DNA from: Atherix ibis
Lineage: Eukaryota > Arthropoda > Insecta > Diptera > Athericidae
Direction of reading: 5' to 3'
Assembly (NCBI GenBank): GCA_958298945.1
Contig: OY282609.1
Coordinates: forward strand, 66,250,220 to 66,314,219
DNA: 64,000 nt
In this document: positions 46,135-59,078 of the stretch, piece by piece
How positions within the stretch are numbered: the stretch's first letter is position 1
Layout: each line of letters begins with the position of its first letter
Position numbers and translations under genes: made by a program
Notes under the pieces: model-generated
Told to the model about the DNA's origin: nothing
Seen by the model: the letters and a program-made list of their open reading frames with translations, nothing else
Databases searched by the model: none

Positions 46135-48795
46135 TGGAAATACTTAAGAAATGTTCAATACAAATTTTCTAATAAAATTTTCTATAAAATATTTTTATAA
46201 AAACTTTCTATAAAATTTTCTATAAAAATTTTCTATAAAAATTTTCTATAAAAATTTTCTATAAAAATTTTCTGTAAAAATTTTCTATAAAAATTTTCTA
46301 TAAAAATTTTCTATAAAAATTTTCTATAAAAATTTTCTATAAAAATTTTCTATAAAAATTTTCTATAAAAATTTTCTATAAAAATTTTCTATAAAAATTT
46401 TCTATAAAAATTTTCTATAAAAATTTTCTATAAAAATTTTCTATAAAAATTTTCTATAAAAATTTTCTATAAAAATTTTCTATAAAAATTTTCTATAAAA
46501 ATTTTCTATAAAAATTTTCTATAAAAATTTTCTATAAAAATTTTCTATAAAAATTTTCTATAAAAATTTTCTATAAAAATTTTCTATAAAAATTTTCTAT
46601 AAAAATTTTCTATAAAAATTTTCTATAAAAATTTTCTATAAAAATTTTCTATAAAAATTTTCTATAAAAATTTTCTATAAAAATTTTCTATAAAAATTTT
46701 CTATAAAAATTTTCTATAAAAATTTTCTATAAAAATTTTCTATAAAAATTTTCTATAAAAATTTTCTATAAAAATTTTCTATAAAAATTTTCTATAAAAA
46801 TTTTCTATAAAAATTTTCTATAAAAATTTTCTATAAAAATTTTCTATAAAAATTTTCTATAAAAATTTTCTATAAAAATTTTCTATAAAAATTTTCTATA
46901 AAAATTTTCTATAAAAATTTTCTATAAAAATTTTCTATAAAAATTTTCTATAAAAATTTTCTATAAAAATTTTCTATAAAAATTTTCTATAAAAATTTTC
47001 TATAAAAATTTTCTATAAAAATTTTCTATAAAAATTTTCTATAAAAATTTTCTATAAAAATTTTCTATAAAAATTTTCTATAAAAATTTTCTATAAAAAT
47101 TTTCTATAAAAATTTTCTATAAAAATTTTCTATAAAAATTTTCTATAAAAATTTTCTATAAAAAACATTTCTATAAAAACATTTCTATAAAAATTTTCTA
47201 TAAAAATTTTCTATAAAAATTTTCTATAAAAATTTTCTATAAAAATTTTCTATAAAAAACATTTCTATAAAAATTTTCTATAAAAAACATTTCTATAAAA
47301 ATTTTCTATAAAAATTTTCTATAAACATTTTCTATAAACATTTTCTATAAACATTTTCTATAAACATTTTCTATTTTCTATAAACATTTTCTATAAAAAT
47401 TTTCTATAAAAATTTTCTATAAAAATTTTCTATAAAAATTTTCTATAAAAATTTTCTATAAAAATTTTCTATAAAAATTTTCTATAAAAATTTTCTATAA
47501 AAATTTTCTATAAAAATTTTCTATAAAAATTTTCTATAAAAATTTTCTATAAAAATTTTCTATAAAAATTTTCTATAAAAATTTTCTATAAAAATTTTCT
47601 ATAAAAATTTTCTATAAAAATTTTCTATAAAAATTTTCTATAAAAATTTTCTATAAAAATTTTCTATAAAAATTTTCTATAAAAATTTTCTATAAAAATT
47701 TTCTATAAAAATTTTCTATAAAAATTTTCTATAAAAATTTTCTATAAAAATTTTCTATAAAAATTTTCTATAAAAATTTTCTATAAAAATTTTCTATAAA
47801 AATTTTCTATAAAAATTTTCTATAAAAATTTTCTATAAAAATTTTCTATAAAAATTTTCTATAAAAATTTTCTATAAAAATTTTCTATAAAAATTTTCTA
47901 TAAAAATTTTCTATAAAAATTTTCTATAAAAATTTTCTATAAAAATTTTCTATAAAAATTTTCTATAAAAATTTTCTATAAAAAACATTTCTATAAAAAC
48001 ATTTCTATAAAAATTTTCTATAAAAATTTTCTATAAAAATTTTCTATAAAAATTTTCTATAAAAAACATTTCTATAAAAATTTTCTATAAAAAACATTTC
48101 TATAAAAATTTTCTATAAAAATTTTCTATAAACATTTTCTATAAACATTTTCTATAAACATTTTCTATAAACATTTTCTATAAAAATTTTCTATAAAAAT
48201 TTTCTATAAAAATTTTCTATAAAAATTTTCTATAAAAATTTTCTATAAAAATTTTCTATAAAAATTTTCTATAAAAATTTTCTATAAAAATTTTCTATAA
48301 AAATTTTCTATAAAAATTTTCTATAAAAATTTTCTATAAAAATTTTCTATAAAAATTTTCTATAAAAATTTTCTATAAAAATTTTCTATAAAAATTTTCT
48401 ATAAAAATTTTCTATAAAAATTTTCTATAAAAATTTTCTTTAAAAATTTTCTTTAAAAATTTTCTATAAAAATTTTCTATAAAAATTTTCTATAAAAATT
48501 TTCTATAAAAATTTTCTATAAAAATTTTCTATAAAAATTTTCTATAAAAATTTTGTATGAAAATTCTCTATAAAAATTTTCTATAAAAATTTTCTATAAA
48601 AATTCTCTATAAAAATTTTCTATAAAAATTTTCTATAAAAATTTTCTATAAAAAACATTTCTATAAAAATTTTCTATAAAAATTTTCTATAAAAATTTTC
48701 TATAAAAAACGTTTCTATAAAAATATTTCTAGTTAAATTTTCTATAAAAAGTTTTCTTGTACAATTTTCTATAAAAACTTTTCTTGTAGTCAGTA
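46135..48795. repeat. 13-bp satellite array (ATAAAAATTTTCT), about 2.65 kb
   Basis: About 200 copies of ATAAAAATTTTCT stand almost without change. A variant cluster (units with AAAACATTTCT, then units with AAACATTTTCT) occurs at about 47160-47400 and again at about 47980-48180. It is offset by about 820 bp at its start and 807 bp (one unit less) further in, so a block of about 0.8 kb was duplicated within the array. Units decay at the right end (48440-48790), where TTTAAAAA, GTATGAAAA and GTTTCT variants appear. No coding content. Confidence 0.97.
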
Positions 48796-50639
48796 ATTCT
48801 GAACAAGAAGATTTAACTCTGCTTTTGTCTCTTTTCCAAATTTATCAATAAAATCAATCTATTTATAAAATAACCCCAGGTGATGCTTGTAAACTTTTGC
48901 TGAAACATGTTAATTAATAAACTAATTACAAAATTTATTTATTATTATTTAAATATAGTCATTGATTTCATTGAATGGGAATTAAAAGCAAACATTTACC
49001 AAATTAATAATAAACTTTTTAATCAGAACTAACTAAATAAATTCCATTATTTCCAGTGAATAACGTGTACACATACACGTATGTATACACAAAAAATATT
49101 TGAGTAATAATTTATTATGCAGTAAATATTCTAGATAAATAGAAATAGTTCTCCTATAATTAAATTTATAACTAATTTGTGATTATTTTTTTTTATTTTA
49201 TTGGTAAATTTATTTTTTGTATAAATATGGAAAATTTTATTTCAATTAATATTTTTTCCACTCATTTAATATAAAATTTATTATTAATTTAGTTAACAAA
49301 AAAAGTAATTTATTAATATTTAGTAAATACATAATTTATAAATAAATTTTTTTTATTTAAATAAATCAAATTATCAATGGATGTTTGAATTTATTGCGGT
49401 TTGCAATAGTCATATTAAATGTATTAAGAGAAGGATACGTTGTTATTATTTGTTAATAATTTTCAATAGTTATTTAAAGAAATGTAGTTAAAATTTCCAG
49501 ATAGAATATTTTCTAGTCAAAAATTTACGTAACTTGTCGGTTTAATAAAATTCATTCTAAATTCCTGAAACTTTGAAGCTATTTCTCAATATTTAATATT
49601 ATATTTTGGATAAATGCTGAGCAAGACTAAAAATTTCTCTATCGTTTGAATGGAAAATTTATTAGTCAAAATCAAAATTCATAACAACATCAAAAAAGAA
49701 GGTAAGTTATATGAGAAATAACTATATAATCGATAGCGTGTCCTGGCACTATAATACAAATGTTCCCCTTTTTATTAAAATATAATATTTTGTTTGCCTA
49801 TTTTATATAGTGTTTATTCTCAAACGAATAGACATTAATCAGAATATATGGCACGAATGAATATTATGCAGTTGGAAAGCTAAGCTTAAATTGCTTTTAA
49901 TTAGATTCAATTTCAACTAGTCGATAGTAATAAATAATATCGATTATATCGTTTCTACAATATGGAAAGCATAATTATTATTATTCTATCGGTTTGACTT
50001 TATATGGTATAGCACATAAATTTATGATAGAGTAATATAAAAAAGGACAATTTTTAATATACATATTAATTATATGCTGAATAAAATTTATTATTGAATG
50101 CATTTATTAAAACATGATAAAATATTTATAAATTTATTAATTGATAATAATCAATTGATCTGCTAAATAGAAAATTAATATTATTGAGTTTTATATAATT
50201 TTATTATCCTTTAAGCTTTAAGTAAAAGTCCTTTAAGTGTTGATAGTCTTTAAAATTGATACTGTACTATTTTTAGGAATAAATCGTAATTATCTAAATA
50301 ACCATCCATTCTTCTAAAATCAGTTTCTTAAAGATCCATTAACACCCAATCGACTGCTTTAGAAAAAATAGAGCGTTCGAAGTTAGCTCAACGGCTTAAG
50401 TCTTCCAAGTCAGGCTCAAAGGCCAGTAAAGGAACATAATGCCACTTGCTCAAATGCAGTCTTACTTTCAAATTTTCTAATTTCAATCCAGAACATCCCT
50501 CTAACATATTCTAGATTTTTTGCTGGGACAGCTATTTCATGGGGATGCGGTCATCTGATGGAAAATCGTAATAATCGAATTAAAATAACCGATAGATGCT
50601 CCATTCTCCAATAGGATATATATTGTTTTCTCAATAACC
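48796..50639. other. Very AT-rich region, no gene recognised
   Basis: Poly-A and poly-T tracts dominate. No protein-like frame, inverted repeat or array is seen. Confidence 0.5.
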
Positions 50640-52300
50640 TAGAAGGCTTGAGTCTTTTCAACGATGGTTGACCGATCTTCTTCTCAACCAAGAGTATAAC
50701 CTCTATCTTTGACCTTCATAACTCTATCCTTGACCTTCATTCCTACAGTGAAAGCAAGCGTTGCACATGCTTTTTATAGAAGAACGAGCAAACTGGGACA
50801 GTTTATGATCCGTGGTCACCAAAGATGCGAATAATATGTTATCTGTGTCGCCTCCTAACCAGAATGCGAGAAACCTGGTCAGCATTTTAAGCCATGCAGC
50901 CGGTGCAATCGTGACCATTACATCTTCCGCCCATGTTTCCAGGAAGCAACCGGTCTAGTATATACAGGATTTTGCGACATGATATAGATTCAGCATGAAG
51001 AAAATTCTCCCACTTTTCCAGCATGGCAAATTTACTCGAATTAAGGCTCAGAACTGCGAGAGTTACGACATCAGTAACGCCAAATGTCTCCATGTCCTCA
51101 CCAAAGGAAGCATGGAAGGGTATTAATCGCATTATTGGCTAACAAAGGCTGGTATAATCCAATCAGTGGACACAGAGAATGGAATTATCACCGACTCTCA
51201 TTCAATTGTTGAGGAACTGGCAAGGGGTTGGACTGACAACTTTAGAAAAATTTCTCTTTTGCCATGTATTTTCAAAATTCTGGGGAAAATATTAGCTAAA
51301 AGGTTAACCACATTCTTGTTAAGAAGCTCAACCCCCATCACATGTACATAACTCTGACTGTGCTGCTAGAACTACAACAAGCTATATACACAGACTTTGT
51401 GGCGTGCTGTTGTTGTTCCACTCAGAAAAGGCATATGGCAGAATCTTTCAGCTGGCGGAATTGGGAATTGACTCCGCCACACTAGAACTTCTTCGTTCAT
51501 ACATTTTAGGCAGAACCTTCAAATTTTGAATAAATGCATGATAGAAAACGCCATTCCACAAGGATACTCTTTCTACTGTGATTTTTAACATTTACTACCC
51601 CAATCACTTTCTTCATATGAACATTTACCATATGCATATAAAGTTTTTGTACTGGCGGCTGGAGCGACCCTCGAAGATATCGTAACCCAAATCGAAGGCA
51701 CCATTGCCAAAGTGAAGTCTTGGAAAATGGTGCAGTCATCTCTATAATAAATCGACCATATCTCCACGTCTGCAGGAAGCATCTCATCTGTAAGCTCTGT
51801 CTTCCTCCATACTGTAGATTCCATGAAAGTCTTCAGTATTTCCATTACTCGTAGAATTAATGCTATCCACCATTCATAGAATCAATGCTATCTGCCGGAT
51901 GGTTAATGTTTTGGTCACTAGTAAGTGTAAGGTCAGACAGGGTGAGACTATTAGGGTAACTAGTGCCCTCCTGGACGGAAAAATTATGCATATTCGAAGT
52001 AGCTGCTAACCGTTGCATAAGACTAGCCAGTGAAGGTCATCGGACTTCCCCGGTGGACTCAATCCTATCGAAACTGGTCGAAAACCCAATACTCTGATCT
52101 TCATAAAGACCGAATCAGAATTATTTACGATAATCTTTGCTTCGATAACTATCCCCTCCATAATTTAGTCAAAACTATTATAACTATCCCCAACTCGGAA
52201 AGAAATTCATCCTCCTTATCGCTAATAATTTCAACATTAGAGGCAGATCGTTACAGTCTCTCCCTCCACGTCCACACTTGCTTTCCACATCCAGATTGAA
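50640..52300 (+). pseudogene. Degenerate non-LTR retrotransposon, reverse transcriptase part
   Basis: Across several frames I read a linker ending in ITDSHSIVEELARGWTDNF (near 51185-51242), an abrupt jump to KISLLPCIFKILGKILAKRL (51249-51308, the RT ISLLP..GK..EK block), HSEKAYGRIFQLAELGIDSA (near 51421-51480, the FDFEKAYDR..L...GI block), LLRSYILGRTFKF, and AAGATLEDIVTQIEGTIAKV (near 51656-51715), which resembles the region after the catalytic box. The YADD box itself is not visible. The part before 51130 is assigned only by position. It is too broken to name the family; the style is I or R1 rather than the jockey copy downstream. Confidence 0.65.
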
Positions 52301-52309
52301 AGCCGTGGT

Positions 52310-52975
52310 TGGGAGCAGTGTTGAGAACCTGCAACTTTTTTTCTACCAGTTAGACGGGCTCGACCAATGTGTACTTCTTTTCACAGATTCGTGATCTACA
52401 TTGTGGAGTCTTTCCATAGAGGACAGCTCCGTATTATGGAGTACTGTTGGCTATAAAGGCGGTTATTTATATTGCTGTCGGTTATATCAGTTAACGCAGA
52501 ATCATCATCTGACAGTCAAGCCAGATGATGATCCTTTTCTCAGCGAGATTCGACATAGGCTTCTCAACAATAGGAGTGTTGAGTTAATTTGGGTGCCGGG
52601 TCATGTGTGAATCATAGGAAATGGAAGTGATGATTAGTTGGCGGGAGAAACTCTGCGGTATCCTGTACTCCCAGCTATCCACAATTAACAGAATGGCAAA
52701 CAACATCCTCATCCATATGTATAAACACAGACTGGACTAACAATGAAAGCTTTTTAGCATCTCATTGGTCAACTACCAATAAACCCATCAGTCTACTTAA
52801 CATCCTTACCAAAATTCTGGGCACGAAAACTGCTCAGAATTCGGATAGGGCATACTGCTACCAGGCGTAATTTTCTTTTTGTAAACCATACTCATCCTAT
52901 ATATCAATCCTGTGCCTTTCTATTAACTGTTCCACAAATTTTGAGTGAATGTCAGCAAACTAACAGTTTCTTTCC
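52310..52975 (+). pseudogene. Retrotransposon RNase H domain and C-terminus (I-like), degenerate
   Basis: Plus-strand codons across frames give LLFTDS (first RNase H Asp), IRHRLLNNRSVELIWVPGHV (the WVPGHxGI..NE.AD..A block; here IIGNGSDD, with an in-frame stop before it) and then RIRIGHTATRRNFLFVNHTH, YQSCAFLLTVPQILSECQQ. The last block is the RIGHT..TH.FL...P.C..C...LTV.HIL.EC signature that follows RNase H in I-type non-LTR elements. Multiple stops are present. The jockey family seen elsewhere in this window lacks RNase H at this position, so this is a different element. Confidence 0.8.
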
Positions 52976-53034
52976 GAGCAGGGTTCCTAGATCCAATAAT
53001 TTCATTTCAAAGACCACCTTTTAACCTGGTTAAA

Positions 53035-53460
53035 CGTACTAGCATGCTCCGTCGAATCCAATCCCTTCAATCAAAAATACTCCGTACAATTGTCGATGCC
53101 CCCTTTTATGTTCGCAATACTGTTATTCATCGTGACCTTAAAGTTCCATTTGTTTTTGACGTGGCTGTGTCTCGTTATAAAAAGTTCCGTTCCCGTGTCC
53201 TCAATCAAAATAATCCTCTTGTTCAAAAACTATCCTCCATTTCCTTCCCTAGAAATACCCATCGAAGACTTAAGCGTCACTGGTCGCGTGACTTACTAAA
53301 ATACTGAGACTTAACAGAAACACACGCTTACACGAGGAACTTCATTGGATGTTTACTCCCCACAAACTTTCAAGCTAATGAATACTATTGCTCAAATTTG
53401 CTTATTACTATGTTGTAGTTGTAAATATCTGTAAAAATAAAAAAATAAAAATGAAAAAAA
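53035..53460 (+). pseudogene. Jockey-like 3' end with A-rich tail
   Basis: The frame reads RRIQSLQSKILRTIVDAPFY, VRNTVIHRDLKVPFVFDVAV and ends RRLKRHWSRDLLKY with TGA near 53307. It then continues with a 3' untranslated region (TTCATTGGATGTTTACTCCC) that matches the copy at 24.2 kb and an A-rich tail near 53430-53460. Same family as the other two jockey-like fragments, and closer to the 24 kb copy. It starts abruptly next to the I-like remnant. Confidence 0.9.
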
Positions 53461-56400
53461 ATGATAGAAATTTAAAAAAAAGAAGTACTCCTTCATAGAA
53501 GAACCTTTAAAAGCATTATTTTAAAAAACCCTAAACGATTTAGGTTATATAAAATAAAAAAAATAGTATACGTACACTAAGAGATTAGGAAAAAATTAAA
53601 AAGAAGAGCCCTTAATTTACTCCCACTTTAAGATGCATTTTCAGCTTATGGGAAGCATACAATTTTTATCAGTTCGTAATTAAAATCAACAAAGTACCAT
53701 ATGTGTGTATTTTGCTCTATCAAAATATGTACTATCTATCCTCGACATATATTCTGGTTTATTTGAAATCCTTTAAAGTATATGGTATATTCATATGTGT
53801 ACGGAAGATTTGGTGATAAACGTGAGTTCATTCAGTTTTATTATCAAAGCAAAGACTAATTTTCTGCTATACAAAAAATAGCATATACTATATAACTTCG
53901 TATCCTGTTAAATAAAAATTGTATTCAATGTCCTTTTGGCTTTACTTTTATTCTATTTTTGGTGTTGTTGGAAACATATTTTTTCTATGTAATTACTTTT
54001 CGATTTATAAAATATAAAATGTCCTTACACATTAGTACACCTAAGCGAAGCGTGGATGAACCAATTTCCGATAAGGATGTATAAATATATATATGCGGTA
54101 GAAAGCCTTAAAATTATTATTACGTCTTTTCAGATGTCTAGTGGAGATATGCAGTACTAATGATTTTATGGTTATCTGGATACTCACTTCAGAGATAAGA
54201 TAATCGTTGTTGTGTTTGATTAACAATATACGGTTATGCATGCAATAGGACTCTGTCCTGTCGTGATAAGTACGTATGAGAGTGTAAGCCGTAAGTATGA
54301 TAGGCTAAGCAAAGCGTCCAGTGAAAATGAAGCTCTAAATGGATGTCATTGCTCCAGGATCTTATCTTTATAACGAAAAAAGTAAGCATTTTCCCTCTCT
54401 TTGTGGCTGCTTTTGGTACCTGACTTATAAGCATATTCATTGACATCGCCAGCTATTTATTTATATTTATTGATGTGCGACCGTAAAATTTTATCATCCT
54501 AATTTTTTTGGTTTTCATAGATTTTAACGTTAAAATAAGTCTTATAAAATTTCCCTTTTTGAAAGGCAAAAAAAAAAAATTTCTTTTTTTTACGAACATA
54601 AAATAACCCATCCTACCTGTAATCGGTTGATAATAATATATTTATTTACCATCAGATCTAACTTTAGTGAGAATAAGCTCGTATATGTCATCTATGGATA
54701 GAGTTTTTCTATGGGATTGTATATGTATGTGTATGTACGAGTACATAGTAGATATTGTGAAAAGCCTAACCGACAACTATTTTGGCCTGGATTGAGGTTT
54801 CCTAAATCACATATCATCAACCGCATTTATCTTGAAAAACCACAGAATTACCATCATGCATATTTAATTATCAATTAATGAGTACTGGTGAAGTGTTAGC
54901 ACACGTATCCTTCTCAGAAAGTGTCAACAGTTAAATTCAAAGGATTTGGAATTGAATTTTTTTCTATTATTTTTAAACTTGATTTTCTGTTTTTCCAATT
55001 TTTTTTTTGTGTATTTGCTTGTATTTTAAAATATCTATTTTATAGAGGGTTTTTTTTTTTTTTTAAATATCTTGTCATATATTAAGGGTAAATTAATCTT
55101 TAGATGGGAAATTTTTATGGAATAGTCATTATGAAAACTATTTTTATCTTTTGAATAGAATTGTAAGATTTTCTAGCTAACTTTTAATTATGCGCTTTTG
55201 TTATCAGTGCTTTTAATACGAGTATTAAAAAGATTGCGATTATCAAGCACAATCGCTGAGATGAATAGAAGAAAATATGATGACTTTCTAGGTCTATATC
55301 TTATCTTGATAGAAATTATTTACACTCTTTTGTATAGTTTCAATAGGGTATCAGGTGTGTAGGATCTTTTGATGTATGCAAAAGGTATTAAATCTAATGA
55401 ATAAAGAATACTAGTTTTAAATACAATTTTTTTTATTGCAAACATACTTTTATACTTTGCCTGATAATATGTGTGATATTTGCGCATAGTTGATATCATA
55501 ATCACCGCTGGCGAATGCTGATGATATAGTAAATAATGTTTAGTGCGAAATAGAAAAGAACACTTTCTATTAACATTAACAAACCACAAAGACTTTAAGG
55601 AAAAAAGGTGACCGCTTTACGCTTGAATGGGAAAAATGTGAAACAGTGCTGTATTTAGGTATACTGATGGCAAATAGCGATAGCCACTGATTGCTTTACG
55701 TTTAAACCTCAATAAAGATTTCTACCACTGATGGTCATAATGAAGACGTTCATTTGCAGTTTACAATCTCCTCTCACATCGAAGCATCGTTGCATTTACC
55801 TCGTAAAGGACATTTTTTTTATCAGAATCGTATCTGGACAAGTGTCATTTGCCACCTTTCCATTGCATCTAATATTTAGAACGATCCTTCTTTAATACAT
55901 TAATGGTCATGAGAAAGTATCTGATCAACTAATTCGATCGGATAACTATAGTTGAATATTTGTCAGAGTACAGAATCTCCATTACGAAGGGAAAATTGCT
56001 TCAATAGAGGATGATTTATTTTATCAAAAGGAAAACACTTCAAGTGTTCTTTGGTAAATAATTCTTATCGCTTCATCTTAGGTAAAGTGAAAGCTTTCAA
56101 AACAGACCACACATAAATCCTACTTCCTTTATAGAAAAAAATGCTTATCCTGATGTGATTCTTAAGGAAGGTATTCTTTTTAATAAATAAATTAAAAAAA
56201 TCACTTTCAAATTATTGCCAAAACAAATCTTTATAAATAAATTATTAATTTTTTTTTTTAAAATATGTACTTTAATAATTTACATTGACTTAAAAGAAAT
56301 ATTTACTGAAAAATTATTAAATTATCATAAAAAAGTTACCCTTAACAAGATTTACCATAAATTAAAATGATTTCAAAATTTTTCACAAAACATTATAGGC

Positions 56401-58451
56401 CAAAAATTTGTATAGTTTAAATAAAATTACCGTCGATAAAATTTATTTCAATTTAAAATAAAAAAGCATAAATTAACAAAGAAAAATAAATTTGTTTAAA
56501 GATCTAAAAACTTATTATAGTAGATATTTTCGTAACACAAAATAATAAGTACAAAATTGGAAGTTTTGAAAATCCAATCATAAATCTAGCTTCGAAAAGC
56601 TATAAAAAAAATACGAATTTTAGAAGAAAAAAATTATATAAACGAATTCAATAAAATCTGTGAACTGAAAATTGTAGTTTTCTAGACTCCCAAAATTCAT
56701 CTGAGAAATAATAAACAAAATATTAAAGATAACAAATTTCAATGCTCATAGAGTGCATAGGTTTCTCCATGGGCGTTGGAAATAGGGTGTCATACATCGA
56801 AGCACAAGCCTGCAATAATATCGGCATTATGGGAGGATATTTTCTGAATCATCCTTCAATTTTTAAGAGTATGGGTACTACTGGAATGCACAAAAAATAA
56901 AGCTATAACAACATTCTACGCCGAAAATGAATTTCGAAGGGTGGAAAACTAATAATGTGAAAGTGGTATCGATTTTCATCTATTAGAAATAGTTTTCTCC
57001 CTTATTTATTAGCTTGCTATAATTTATTTTAACATACGAGTATATATAAGTGGTTTACTGTAACACTCATTTTTTTAAGTATTTTCCAAAATAGTCATAT
57101 GACAAAAACGAAAACAACAAAATCAAATGCAAATAAGAAAAGTTCTCGAAATAATACCATTTATTTGTTTCTTTTTCTTTTTTCTTTGTTGTTAAAAATG
57201 TGTTTGAGGGCTGGGCAAAAGGGAAAATAGAATGTGAAAAAAATAAACAAATATAAAAAGGGGTGAAAAAATAAAAAGAAAATATCAAATATAAAAAGAA
57301 AATAAATTAAGTAAATAGAGAAAAATTGGTGAGAATAGAAGAAAATATATATAAAAACCTAGTAAGGGTAGTAAGGACGACAATCAAGAAATTTTATGAC
57401 CAACAATAAAAGTTCGAGGGAACTAAAGTCATAAAAAACAAGCCAACGAAATGCATTAAATGGTCTAAAAAGACGACGAAATCTGTTGAAAATACGTCAT
57501 TTCCGCTTATATACGCAATCATTTCATTCTGGAGGCTATACTCCAGTAAGATTGGATATGTTTTATTCCTAATATATTGACTATTAAAACGCATACACAA
57601 ATGTAAAGGACAAAAAGGATAGACACACTTGGCCTGATCTATACTCATTTTTTTATTTATTTATTTGTCCTTTTTTTATATTTTTTTATTGATGAAATGA
57701 TAAAATAGAAAAGTTCAACCGATAAGAAAATATATTTGTTTTTTTGTTTTGTTTGTATTTCTTTGATATAAAATGACGATATAAAAACTGTAATGGTAAA
57801 ATTTATCAGTAGTTTTAGTTAAGGACGATAATAGTTTATGTTTCAATTGTCTCTCTAATCGCTATCAATTCGTTCGACTATGAAAACATCTTATTGCAAA
57901 AATTTTTATTTTTGGATGAATACTATTTCAACAGATGCTCTTCGTATGTGTGGTATATACTATATTTAGATAGGTCTAAATATATAACTTATGACAAGCT
58001 TTTTAGAAAGGTTCTTTGTAATTTTTCTACAAATTAGAATTTTGTTTTTTTTTACAAAAATTAATAGATTTTGAGTAGCTGATATTTTGATCGAACATTC
58101 TATGTCCTTGCCGTTTAGTTTAAAAAGAAAATTTCGTAAATTTTTTGGCACTTATTAAAATTACTAAGAAAACGTTATTCATTTAACAAAAAATAAAATT
58201 CTGCTACTTAAAGACCTCACGAATATTATTAGAACTAAAACGAATTAAAATTCAGGGGAAAAAATCTACGATCGAGTAACTTTTTCTTATTCTTTTAAAT
58301 TTTAAAGCCATTTATAAGTTTTTTTTAAAACTAAAATTGAGTGATTATAATTACAAAATCTACCATTACTTAATAATTAGACCTAAATATTAATATGAAA
58401 TACTATTTTATTGTTAGCTAGATTTTAAGACTTTGTCATAAATAAAAATAC
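53461..58451. other. Long AT-rich stretch, no gene recognised
   Basis: Nearly 5 kb without a supportable gene. Some parts are less A/T-rich (54020-54430, 55600-56110, 56740-56900), but their frames are short and show no motifs. Minus-strand frames at 55320-55589, 57067-57288 and 57394-57648 are composition-driven or unrecognised. Dense short A and T tracts occur at 54560-55080. Confidence 0.45.
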
Positions 58452-59040
58452 AAGGTGCGGCAAAAGCGTAAAGCAACTTGCATCACTGACAGCGATCTGG
58501 CAGCATTGATCGCTATCAGTCATGACACATATCATCCTTAGCTTGAACGTTAGTCCCTTCTAGACGTGCAGTATAAGTTTAACCCTTGTCCTCTAACTAA
58601 AAATGTGATAACTGACTCTAAAGAATGTGATAACTGAACTTGTGTGTTTGCAGTGTATTGGGAACAATGATGTACCATCAAATTTAGTGTTGAGCTTTGT
58701 AATTTGTCAACATTGAAAGCTGCTGAAAATGTGGAACGAATGCGAGCTCTTGTGATATCAGATTATCGATTTTCATTGAAGCTAATGAAAAAGGGTTCTT
58801 CACCGAAGATCGGACATTGCAAACACTTGGATGCTCAACCACGACAACATTCCTGTCACACGCCTATCGACTGTGGTGCCACACTTTTCCCCCAGAGTCT
58901 CTGTAAGTGAAGGTGACATTTTTCTGTTTTTAAAAATAAAAAAAAACTTAAAAGGGCATCATTTTGGTACTGTCGATTACATCGAAAAGGGTGTAAGCGA
59001 GAAGCTGAAGGCGAGTCTAGTTTAAGAGGTGTCTCCACTC
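58452..59040 (+). pseudogene. Mariner remnant with internal deletion
   Basis: A possible left tip ACAAGGTGCGGCAAAAGCG lies at about 58452. The frame from 58704 reads STLKAAENVERMRALVISDY, RFSLKLM, part of a mariner helix-turn-helix (ENVERVR..V..DRR.S pattern). It then jumps to MLNHDNIPVTRL (second Asp in HDN) and, after a damaged PDLSPCD region, DIFLFLKIKKNLKGHHFGTV, DYIEKGVSEKLKASLV. The segment between the DNA-binding part and the HDN box, including the first Asp, is deleted. No right tip is found before the next element at 59079. Confidence 0.75.
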
Positions 59041-59078
59041 AAGCAAACTAAATTTTTCATGCACAAAAATAAAATATA

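Noticed and set aside
46135..48795. CRISPR-like regular array
   Set aside because: There are no spacers: the 13-bp units are contiguous and identical, so it is a simple satellite.
50380..50430. tRNA-like words (TTAGCTCAACGGCTTAAG)
   Set aside because: This resembles a D-arm by chance; no B box, anticodon arm or acceptor pairing could be found.
50887..51132. Cys-containing minus-strand frame (CNGHDCTGC) and its plus-strand counterpart with FKPCSRCNRDHY
   Set aside because: I considered a zinc-knuckle of a retrotransposon Gag, but the cysteine spacing does not match a knuckle and the frame is not sustained.
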